From Sphingobacterium sp. ML3W (GTDB lineage Bacteria > Bacteroidota > Bacteroidia > Sphingobacteriales > Sphingobacteriaceae): a stretch of DNA of 64,000 nt. Where the stretch lies: NCBI RefSeq assembly GCF_029542085.1, contig NZ_CP107036.1, positions 4,092,001 through 4,156,000 of the forward strand, in the 5' to 3' direction. The notes below the pieces were generated by a model, which saw nothing but the letters and a program-made list of their open reading frames with translations, searched no databases and was not told where the DNA came from. How positions within the stretch are numbered: the stretch's first letter is position 1; each line of letters starts with the position of its first letter. The translations under genes and the position numbers were made by a program. Positions 24,981 through 32,140 of the stretch are shown here, piece after piece.

Positions 24981-26276
24981 CTATGGTAATTTCTCAAAAT
25001 CAATTTTCGGTGCAGTATTTTTATTGACAAGGTCAAACTTGCTGCCCGGTTTAACAATCTCACTAAAGAAGCCTCCATTTCTTAAAAAGTAGCCATTTTT
25101 TGTCGTTCCACCCATAGCATCAATACGTTGATTTGCACGGTAGGTATTATCAACACTAAATGAAGCCGATTGAACAGGGCGCCATTGACCATCATAAACC
25201 CATTGATTTTTAAATTCCACCTGTCTTCCTAAATACCCCTGATTCGGACTAAAATTCTCTAAGAAACTATGAAATCTTTTTAAATATGTATTTGTTTGCG
25301 GACGTTTGAAACTGGCGATTACATTCCATGCATTTTCCTCAGGCACAAAAAACCAGGCGGTATAGTCTGTATTTCCTTTTCCATCTGGAACACCTTTCAA
25401 CAAGAATTTATAGGTTTCACCCGCTTTCCAGAAATATTTACGGTAACTCTGCCCACCGGATCCCTCGTTGCCAAATTCTCCTGTATGCACGTCTTTTCCT
25501 TTCTTCAATAAATGGATTTTTTGATCTTCTGGAATACTTTTGGGATCATCTGTATGGAAGGGGCTCCAAACTGAAAAAAGAATACGTCGTTCGGTCTCCG
25601 AGTTCACCTGTATCCCGAAGTAGCCCTCACCAAAACCATTGGCCATAAAATATGAACCGATTTTATCTTCTCCTTTTGGTACAGTTACCTCATTGTAATA
25701 ATAGCTGACATTCCCTTCACTCGAGATTGTATAATTTAAGTGGCACGAAGGACCACGACGCGACCAATAGTAATAATCGGGATCATTTGAGTAGGTAAGA
25801 CCTTCAGATGCAGCTTCTCCACTAACGATTAATTCCGTTACATTGGCAAAGGTATCACCCGACTTACTTAATCCTTTTAAATTCACCTGTACGTAGCCCG
25901 GTGTTTTGACATGAATAGACAAGGCCGCTGTTTCGGATAGCTCAGCCCCTTTGATATCTAAGGAGCTCTTTTTTCCCAGGGCAGAAATCTCTATTTTGGA
26001 GGAATTTCCAGCATCAGCTTTTGCTTTGAGCTTCAATTCAAGGTTTCCGGTTTTCTCAGTTCTGAAATATACAGATGCAATGCTTTGATCACTCGACCAT
26101 TTCACCAATCCATTGCGTCCTGAAATTTCTGCACCATCATCTTGTCCGGTAGTAATAAAAGCATTGCCCGCGAGCGGAACGGAATAAGGTTTCGTAGAGG
26201 TCTGCGCAGTTCCACCTAATGAAAGGCAAGATAAGGCACCTAAAAAAAAATACTTAATAAAATGTTTTCTTTCCAT
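24981..26276 (-). CDS. DUF3472 domain protein with N-terminal DUF5077-like domain
   Basis: A 431-residue exported protein; the ATG at 26276 (MERKHFIKYFFLGAL) places a signal peptide at the N-terminus, whereas the in-frame ATG at 26324 would bury it. The N-terminal half (near residues 30-150) is beta-rich like DUF5077; the C-terminal part has the DUF3472 pattern GFGEGYFGIQVNS, RRILFSVWSPF and WKAGETYKFLL. DUF3472 proteins are secreted and thought to be linked to carbohydrate processing, but the activity is unproven. It is a single-gene unit. Confidence 0.82.
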   Translation of the reverse strand: MERKHFIKYFFLGALSCLSLGGTAQTSTKPYSVPLAGNAFITTGQDDGAEISGRNGLVKWSSDQSIASVYFRTEKTGNLELKLKAKADAGNSSKIEISALGKKSSLDIKGAELSETAALSIHVKTPGYVQVNLKGLSKSGDTFANVTELIVSGEAASEGLTYSNDPDYYYWSRRGPSCHLNYTISSEGNVSYYYNEVTVPKGEDKIGSYFMANGFGEGYFGIQVNSETERRILFSVWSPFHTDDPKSIPEDQKIHLLKKGKDVHTGEFGNEGSGGQSYRKYFWKAGETYKFLLKGVPDGKGNTDYTAWFFVPEENAWNVIASFKRPQTNTYLKRFHSFLENFSPNQGYLGRQVEFKNQWVYDGQWRPVQSASFSVDNTYRANQRIDAMGGTTKNGYFLRNGGFFSEIVKPGSKFDLVNKNTAPKIDFEKLP

Positions 26277-26474
26277 TTGGGTATAATCTAATGGGCTACT
26301 GCCCGTTTCTTTTTTTATAATCATCGTTCCTACCCCTGTCGCTAGATTCTAGCGCAGATTTATAATTCTTCAGGGAATCTGGATTATTTTATGAAGATAG
26401 AACTTAGATTGTGATGAAAAGAAACCAAATGTACATCAATCGATTGTGTAAAAAAAATAGTATTAAATCAATAC

Positions 26475-27206
26475 CTATTCATGTAAACCGAGTTCGGTAA
26501 CCATCTTCTGATAGTTATTCAGAAAATACTTATAGAGTTTAAACTGTTCCGTTTCTTCATATTCCACCTGTTGCAAACCGAATTCAGACACAGTGTAAAT
26601 CTCTGCATTTGGATAGGCCAGCAAAATTGGTGAATGGGTAGCAATAATAAACTGGGACTTATTGTTGACCAATTGGTTTATTCTTGTTAGCAGCCGAAAT
26701 TGACTATTGATGGAAAGTGCCGATTCAGGTTCATCAAGCAGATACAGTCCACGTCCCGAAAAGCGTTTATGCATTAAATTAAGAAAACTCTCTCCATGAG
26801 AGCATTCATGCAATGAGCCACCATAATTTGTTTCAAGAGCTCCCAAATCATCTTCAAATACATCATCAACCTCAGTTGCTACATTATAAAAGCTCTCGGC
26901 TCGTAAGAAAAACCCGTCATTTTCACGAAAGGCTGTTCTTATGACCTGCAGGTCATTAAAAAGTTCGGAATGGGAATCTTTCGTATGGAAATTAAAATTC
27001 TTAGTCCCCCCTTCAGGATTGAAACCAGCATTAATAGCAATAGCCTCGACCAGAGTGGACTTACCCGAACCATTCTCTCCAATGATAAAGGTCACGGGGG
27101 ATCTAAACCGTAATTCATTCAAATTCAATATTGAAGCAATATTAAATGGATAAGCTATTCGATCCTCGATTGGTTTTGTATTTCTTATGGAATGAATATA
27201 GTGCAT
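26475..27206 (-). CDS. AAA family ATPase (ABC/SMC-type)
   Basis: A compact 243-residue ATPase. Walker A is GENGSGKST near residue 43, a signature-like HGESFL segment is near residue 133, Walker B is GLYLLDEPESALS near residue 152, and the switch His is in IATHSPILL near residue 189. There are no membrane or coiled-coil segments. It is related to stand-alone ATPases found near defence or phage genes as well as housekeeping loci, but nothing of that kind is adjacent here. The partner is unknown. Confidence 0.82.
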   Translation of the reverse strand: MHYIHSIRNTKPIEDRIAYPFNIASILNLNELRFRSPVTFIIGENGSGKSTLVEAIAINAGFNPEGGTKNFNFHTKDSHSELFNDLQVIRTAFRENDGFFLRAESFYNVATEVDDVFEDDLGALETNYGGSLHECSHGESFLNLMHKRFSGRGLYLLDEPESALSINSQFRLLTRINQLVNNKSQFIIATHSPILLAYPNAEIYTVSEFGLQQVEYEETEQFKLYKYFLNNYQKMVTELGLHE

Positions 27207-27228
27207 AGCATGTGATAGTAATTAAGTA

Positions 27229-27783
27229 CTAAGCCTTCCGGAATGCCTGTACAACGTAATAGATCACAGGAATAAAAATAAATCCCAGTATCAACGGTAA
27301 AAACCATTCGCCCAACCCATCTGAAGTTCCTGCCGAATTCGGAATAGTCTTAAAAGTAATTACACCAAAAATAACCACAATAATAAATTTCAAATACCGT
27401 AACATACGGTTTGCATTTGAATATTGTCTAAACGCATTTTCCTCGGTAATCTTAACTGGATAGTTGAAAATATGTGGAAATCGATTTAGGATGGTCATCC
27501 CTATAAATAGTATCGTGGCGATAATTGGTAGAGCAAAAATAGTCTCTTTCCCACCAAAACTATCCGCATTTCCTGCTGCATTATAATGAGCTGGAATAGT
27601 TTCGGGTAGTTTATAATAATTTATAGCAATCAGATACCATAAGGTGAATAAGGACAGGTAACCAATTAATTCCAATATTATATCGCCGAGTGTCGGTTTG
27701 AGTTTTATGCCTGGTCTTTTTTCCATTTTAAAATTGCTTACCGCTACATTGATTTGGCTAAACATGATCGAGTTAACCGCCAT
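27229..27783 (-). CDS. DUF1648 membrane protein
   Basis: A 184-residue protein with four likely membrane helices (about residues 36-55, 83-101, 128-146 and 155-175). The DUF1648 signature lies after the first helix: LPETIPAHYNAAGNADSFGGK. Proteins with this domain are found near SdpI-type immunity factors and in stress regulons. It lies 22 bases before the ATPase gene on the same strand and could share its transcript. An ATG further in (MEKRPGIKLK) is an alternative start. Confidence 0.8.
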   Translation of the reverse strand: MAVNSIMFSQINVAVSNFKMEKRPGIKLKPTLGDIILELIGYLSLFTLWYLIAINYYKLPETIPAHYNAAGNADSFGGKETIFALPIIATILFIGMTILNRFPHIFNYPVKITEENAFRQYSNANRMLRYLKFIIVVIFGVITFKTIPNSAGTSDGLGEWFLPLILGFIFIPVIYYVVQAFRKA

Positions 27784-27935
27784 TTTATACGCACTAAGTT
27801 AAGAAACATGCCGTAACGATACAACGTGTAAATCGAGTGCTAGCCTTTCCAATATTGCATTGATTTCGACCCAATACCTTAGCAATCATTGCGTGTATCC
27901 ACATTACGCTTTATACAAACCGCTGCGGGTATAAA

Positions 27936-27965
27936 AAAAGTGAAGAGGTTATCCCCTTCACTTTT
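27936..27965 (-). terminator. terminator of the arginine operon
   Basis: AAAAGTGAAG pairs with CTTCACTTTT, with GG/CC continuing the stem; on the minus strand a run of seven T follows. It lies about 105 bases after the argC stop. Confidence 0.75.
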
Positions 27966-28070
27966 CCACACAGTGTTAATAACTATGTTGATAACTGTAT
28001 TTCATTGAGTTTTTATCCATTCTGATTATTCACATTCTGTTAATACAACTGTTGAATAAGTCATAAAGAA

Positions 28071-29084
28071 CTAAAAACCAACACTCTTTAAATTTAATCC
28101 TGTACGTTCATTCAATCCGAACATTAAGTTCATATTTTGCACGGCTTGTCCAGATGCTCCTTTCAACAAATTATCTGTAGCATTTAAGATCAGCAACTTA
28201 TTCCCGTGTTTCTCCAAATGGATAATACTCTTATTTGTATTTACGACTTGTTTGAGGTCGATATTGCTGCTACTAACGTGTGTAAATGGATGTGTTGCAT
28301 AATACGCTTCGTACAACTCGTAAGCTTGTTCCTCTGTCAAATCGGAGTCAACATATATTGCCGAGAAAATTCCCCGCGCAAAATCGCCACGTTGTGGAAC
28401 GAAATTTATCTTTTCAGCAGCGCGTGCTAATAATGAATCATCAGACGCTGGCAAAAATCCACTTTGCAATTGATCCAAGGACTCCGAAATTTCCTGTAGG
28501 TGTTGATGTTCGAAAGACTTGTATGCAGAAAGATTATTGTTACGCCAAGAGAAGTGTGTGGTCGCTCCAGGTTTCTGTCCGGCACCGGTAGATCCGGTCG
28601 TCGCATTGACATGAATCTGATCGGGTAATAACTCTTTACTCGCCAATGGCAATAATGCCAATTGAATATTGGTGGCAAAACAACCCGGATTGGCAATATA
28701 CTGTGCAGATCTGATCGCTTCCCTATTTAATTCCGGAAGTCCATATACAAATTGTTGCCCTTGGTATAATGTATTTGCCCGAAGACGATAATCTTGCGAA
28801 AGGTCAATAATCTTTACAGCTGGTGCAACTAGATTTGCATCCAAAAACTTACGTGCATCACCATGTCCTACACATAGAAACAAGACGTCAATATCGCTAT
28901 GAAAGTCAGAGGAGAAGGTCAGTTCTGTATCACCGAACAGATCATTGTGAACCTCATATAATTTGTTTCCTGCGTTAGATGCACTGTTAGCAAACACAAT
29001 CTCTACTTCAGGATGATAAATCAATACCCGCAATAATTCTCCGCCCGTATATCCTGCTGAACCAACAATTCCTACTTTTATCAT
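28071..29084 (-). CDS. argC: N-acetyl-gamma-glutamyl-phosphate reductase
   Basis: Reduces N-acyl-glutamyl phosphate to the semialdehyde with NADPH in arginine synthesis. 337 residues: Rossmann motif VGSAGYTGGELLR at residue 7, active-site Cys in IANPGCFATN (near residue 135), and GSTGAGQKP. It is 79 bases after argG on the same strand. The gap holds a repeated element and a -7 element TACTTTTG (minus, 29152-29145), so a secondary promoter is possible. In some Bacteroidota the acyl group is succinyl rather than acetyl; the sequence does not tell which. Confidence 0.94.
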   Translation of the reverse strand: MIKVGIVGSAGYTGGELLRVLIYHPEVEIVFANSASNAGNKLYEVHNDLFGDTELTFSSDFHSDIDVLFLCVGHGDARKFLDANLVAPAVKIIDLSQDYRLRANTLYQGQQFVYGLPELNREAIRSAQYIANPGCFATNIQLALLPLASKELLPDQIHVNATTGSTGAGQKPGATTHFSWRNNNLSAYKSFEHQHLQEISESLDQLQSGFLPASDDSLLARAAEKINFVPQRGDFARGIFSAIYVDSDLTEEQAYELYEAYYATHPFTHVSSSNIDLKQVVNTNKSIIHLEKHGNKLLILNATDNLLKGASGQAVQNMNLMFGLNERTGLNLKSVGF

Positions 29085-29094
29085 ATTTTTATTT

Positions 29095-29145
29095 CGTATT
29101 GAGTAGCTAGTATTAAGAATTTACTTCTGCAAGCCTTTGGCTTAC
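29095..29145 (-). repeat. intergenic repeat copy C, upstream of argC
   Basis: Read toward argC it is GTAAGCCAAAGGCTTGCA (a small hairpin, AAGCC with GGCTT), then TTCTTAATACTAGCTACT, CAATACG and the ATG. It matches copies A and B. Confidence 0.5.
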
Positions 29146-29163
29146 AAAAGTATCCTTATTCCC

Positions 29164-30348
29164 TTATTTTTGATTTACTTTATGCCAGATAATAGTCTGA
29201 TTTCCGAAAATTTTCGAGAAACCTTTCACATCATCACCCGTATAGCCTTTATTCATCTCACCGTAGCTACCGAATTTATTGGACATTAAATCGTGCTCCG
29301 ACTCAATACCAATCACAACAAAACGATAAGGATGTAATTCAACGATCACACGGCCCGTTACAGTGTCTTGTGAAGACTGCAAGAATGCTTCTATATCACG
29401 CATCACAGGATCGTGCATCTGTCCTTCGTGCATATAATTTCCATAGAAAGCAGCGATTTGATCTTTCCAGGATAATTGCCATTTAGTCAGCGTATGTTTT
29501 TCCAAGGTGTGGTGTGCCTTAATTAAAATCACTGAAGCTGCGGCCTCAAAACCTACACGACCTTTGATACCAATGATTGTATCACCTACGTGAATATCAC
29601 GACCGATGCCATAAGGTTGAGCAATTGCCTGCAGTTCCTGAATGACTTTCACAGATGCCATTTTCTCTCCGTTTAAAGCAACTGGCTCGCCTTTTTCAAA
29701 ATCTATCGTGATTTGTTGGGGTTCTGAAGAAGTCACTGGCGTTGGCCATGCTGATTCCGGCAGATATTGATTGGATGTCAATGTTTCTGCTCCACCTACA
29801 GAAGTGCCCCAAAGACCTTTATTGATCGAATACTTGGCTTTTTCTGCCGAATATTCGACACCATGTTTATTCAAGTATTCTATTTCTGCTTCACGGGATA
29901 ACTGTAGATCACGAATAGGTGTGATAATTTCAACCCCTGGGATCAAGGTTTGAAAAATCATGTCAAAACGTACTTGGTCATTTCCAGCACCAGTAGAACC
30001 ATGTGCAACACATTCAGCTCCGATTTTCTTCGCATAGTTTGCAATGGCAGTTGCCTGACATACACGTTCAGCGGATACTGACAATGGGTATGTTGCATTT
30101 TTCAACACATTACCAAAGATCAAGTATTTAATAGTTTCGCGGTAATAGTCTGCTGTTTCGTCAATCGCTGTATGTGATTTTACGCCTAATGCATAAGCAC
30201 GTGCTTCAATATTCTTCAATTCTTCATCCGAAAAACCACCTGTATTTACGACAACGGAATGAACCTCTAAACCTAAATCTTGCGTCAGATAAATACAACA
30301 AAACGAAGTATCTAATCCTCCGCTGAATGCTAAAACTACTTTTTTCAT
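29164..30348 (-). CDS. argG: argininosuccinate synthase
   Basis: Joins citrulline and aspartate with ATP. 394 residues with the N-type ATP pyrophosphatase P-loop AFSGGLDTSFCC (residues 7-18), the substrate motif EYSAEKAKYSINKGLWG near residue 168, and the HGSTGAGNDQVRF loop near residue 115. It is followed by argC and preceded by a GNAT gene on the same strand. Confidence 0.95.
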   Translation of the reverse strand: MKKVVLAFSGGLDTSFCCIYLTQDLGLEVHSVVVNTGGFSDEELKNIEARAYALGVKSHTAIDETADYYRETIKYLIFGNVLKNATYPLSVSAERVCQATAIANYAKKIGAECVAHGSTGAGNDQVRFDMIFQTLIPGVEIITPIRDLQLSREAEIEYLNKHGVEYSAEKAKYSINKGLWGTSVGGAETLTSNQYLPESAWPTPVTSSEPQQITIDFEKGEPVALNGEKMASVKVIQELQAIAQPYGIGRDIHVGDTIIGIKGRVGFEAAASVILIKAHHTLEKHTLTKWQLSWKDQIAAFYGNYMHEGQMHDPVMRDIEAFLQSSQDTVTGRVIVELHPYRFVVIGIESEHDLMSNKFGSYGEMNKGYTGDDVKGFSKIFGNQTIIWHKVNQK

Positions 30349-30490
30349 TGAGATAAATTGTTTTTAATGTGGTGAAACTATTATTAACCAATCCGGCTCT
30401 ATTCAAACCTTAAATTGACCGTTTCATCGCCTGTTCATTATTTATTTTCAATGGCTGCTACGCCAGTTGACATGCTATGTATAATTCTTG

Positions 30491-31207
30491 TTAAAATCCT
30501 TTGGCAACTTTATTATGCTTTGGAAAATTGACCGCAATAAACTTATTTGCCGACTTCCAAAACTTTGCCTGTATACGTTTTAATAACGATTGTTTTTGTG
30601 TGATTCTTTCCAAACGTTCTTTTGCTTCATGCTTGCGCTGAATCTTTTCCCTCAGTTCACGTTCTTTTTCTTCTGGGTCCCAAAGCATAGCTGTACACAT
30701 ACAGTTCTTACGATCCTTGCTCATTAAGATCTCGTAATTAACGCAGCTCTGACATCCTTTCCAAAATTCGTCATCGGTCGTCAATTCTGAATAAGGTACA
30801 GGTTCGTATCCCAGTTCCGAATTAATTTTCATGACAGCAAAACCCGTGGTCAGACCAAATATCTTCGCTTTGGGATATTGCTCACGAGACAAATCAAACA
30901 CCCTTTTCTTAATGGCTTTTGCCAAACCAACTTTTCGAAATTCGGGATTGACGATAAGTCCTGAATTTGCGACGTAATCTCCGTGACCCCAAGTTTCAAT
31001 ATAACAAAACCCTGCCCATCGACCGTCTTTATGCAAAGCAATCACTGCTTTACCTTCATTCATTTTCTTGGCAACATACTCTGGTTTACGACGTGCAATA
31101 CCAGTACCACGAGCCTTTGCAGACTCGAACATTTCGTTGCAAATAACCTCTGCATAATGCGCATGCTCAGGTTTAGCTGGAATAATTAAAAAATCTGATA
31201 TAGTCAT
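30491..31207 (-). CDS. GNAT acyltransferase, probable N-acylglutamate synthase
   Basis: A 238-residue protein with a GNAT domain at about residues 8-155 (WAGFCYIETWG, then the acyl-CoA loop VNPEFRKVGLAKAIKKR near residue 92) and a Cys-bearing segment (CQSCVNYEILMSKDRKNCMCT) near residue 150, followed by a charged helix (KEREL-rich) and basic tail. It is the first gene of an operon with argG and argC, so the likely step is acylation of glutamate, where a classical ArgA is otherwise missing. This is inference from position; the acyl donor (acetyl- or succinyl-CoA) is unknown. Confidence 0.75.
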   Translation of the reverse strand: MTISDFLIIPAKPEHAHYAEVICNEMFESAKARGTGIARRKPEYVAKKMNEGKAVIALHKDGRWAGFCYIETWGHGDYVANSGLIVNPEFRKVGLAKAIKKRVFDLSREQYPKAKIFGLTTGFAVMKINSELGYEPVPYSELTTDDEFWKGCQSCVNYEILMSKDRKNCMCTAMLWDPEEKERELREKIQRKHEAKERLERITQKQSLLKRIQAKFWKSANKFIAVNFPKHNKVAKGF

Positions 31208-31491
31208 TGACTTACGACCCTAATAATAAAACAACAACCATTGTTGCGTTTTGTTACTGAATAAATAAAATAATGGATTCAAAAACCATCGGACAATCAT
31301 GGTTTTGCTTGGAAAGATTCACTACCTCAAATCAAGCCCGAGGTAGTATGGGTCGTCGGAAGCGTAAAACAGGTATTTCTACGAAAATGAAAGCACAGAA
31401 CACCTTTCTCATAAACTTCTCAAAAGTTTGAGTATAAGAATAGTCGTTCTTTTTGCTCTGTTTCATTTTATTTCTCTGTCAATTGTTTCTG
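31208..31491 (-). promoter_or_regulatory. candidate attenuator leader of the arginine operon
   Basis: The leader between promoter and GNAT start is about 285 nt. It contains a 44-codon reading frame (31332-31466) with four arginine codons in its last ten, then three hairpins on the minus strand: ACTACCTC/GAGGTAGT (31321-31347), AAAACCAT/ATGGTTTT (31282-31306), and CAACAA/TTGTTG (31232-31246) followed by TTTTATTATT. AACCAT (31304-31299) could pair instead with ATGGTT (31241-31236), removing the last hairpin. This resembles an amino-acid attenuator but is unproven. Confidence 0.4.
31332..31466 (-). CDS. putative Arg-rich leader peptide, 44 aa
   Basis: The ATG is at 31466-31464 and TGA at 31334-31332. 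The peptide ends in LRFRRPILPRA, with arginines 35, 37, 38 and 43 encoded by CGC, CGA, CGA and CGG. The final codons lie in the 5' arm of the hairpin at 31321-31347, so ribosome position would decide its folding. It precedes the arginine operon GNAT-argG-argC. No Shine-Dalgarno site is strong. The frame could be chance; the coincidence of Arg codons, hairpin and arginine genes is the reason for calling it. Confidence 0.38.
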   Translation of the reverse strand: MKQSKKNDYSYTQTFEKFMRKVFCAFIFVEIPVLRFRRPILPRA

Positions 31492-31497
31492 ACGATG

Positions 31498-31531
31498 CAA
31501 ATGTATAAAAATATTTTTTTCTTTTCCACAA
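31498..31531 (-). promoter_or_regulatory. promoter of the arginine operon
   Basis: On the minus strand TTG (31531-31529) is followed after 23 bases by TACATTTG (31505-31498). The predicted start near 31491 lies just before the leader peptide frame. Confidence 0.55.
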
Positions 31532-31748
31532 TATTATCATGGATTTTTTGCAAAAATTAAAAAATTACAATCAAGCATCAAAACCGCTCTGTAACCTTCA
31601 TTTTCAAGCAATTAATAAACAATAACTGGGGCATGCCCCCACACTACAACCGATATTAATTTGACAATAAAACTGATAAAGGTTTAAGGCTTTGTCAATT
31701 GAAAAGCTGTGTTTTTTCTATAGGTTCGTTATTTTTAGACAAAAACGA

Positions 31749-31756
31749 TACTTTTG
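31749..31756 (+). promoter_or_regulatory. -7 element before the 87-aa gene
   Basis: TACTTTTG fits TAnnTTTG; no clear -33. The start codon follows 25 bases later. Confidence 0.4.
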
Positions 31757-31781
31757 TATACATCATTTAGAGGAAAATAGC

Positions 31782-32045
31782 ATGTCACCGAGTTTAATTT
31801 TCTATATTATTTTTGCTGTGCCTTATATCATCTTTATGTATTGGCTTGTCAAACAGGACAAACGTAAATATGCTTGGGGGCTTGCAATCATTACCATAGT
31901 TGCCATATTGGCGATCTACGTATCGCAGAAAGCAAGCAAAGTTGCGATGGACAACTATCAGCAACATCAAATCGATTCTCGAGAAATCGAACGTGAAGAA
32001 CGTTTACAAAAACAGCAGGATAGCATTAATCATGCTCAACAATAA
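31782..32045 (+). CDS. small membrane protein, 87 aa
   Basis: Beginning at the ATG at 31782 (MSPSLIFYIIF) rather than one 90 bases upstream, because GAGG lies in front of it and a -7 element lies between the two. There are two likely membrane helices (about residues 3-22 and 30-50) and a charged C-terminal helix (REIEREERLQKQQDS) that could be a short coiled coil. Family unknown. It forms a single-gene unit ended by a terminator. Confidence 0.6.
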   Translation: MSPSLIFYIIFAVPYIIFMYWLVKQDKRKYAWGLAIITIVAILAIYVSQKASKVAMDNYQQHQIDSREIEREERLQKQQDSINHAQQ

Positions 32046-32057
32046 AAAACGGCAAAT

Positions 32058-32098
32058 AAAAATGCTCCAAAAAATATCTAACTTTTTGGAGCATTTTT
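32058..32098. terminator. terminator between small membrane gene and peptidase
   Basis: A 16-bp stem (AAAAATGCTCCAAAAA) with a 9-base loop, between converging genes. Confidence 0.75.
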
Positions 32099-32140
32099 AT
32101 GAGTAGAAAACAGAAATACGATTTTGAAATTAAGTTAAGT

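Noticed and set aside
26475..27206. The AAA ATPase as part of a defence island
   Set aside because: No nuclease, methylase, toxin or mobile gene adjoins it; the neighbours are a DUF1648 protein and a DUF3472 protein.
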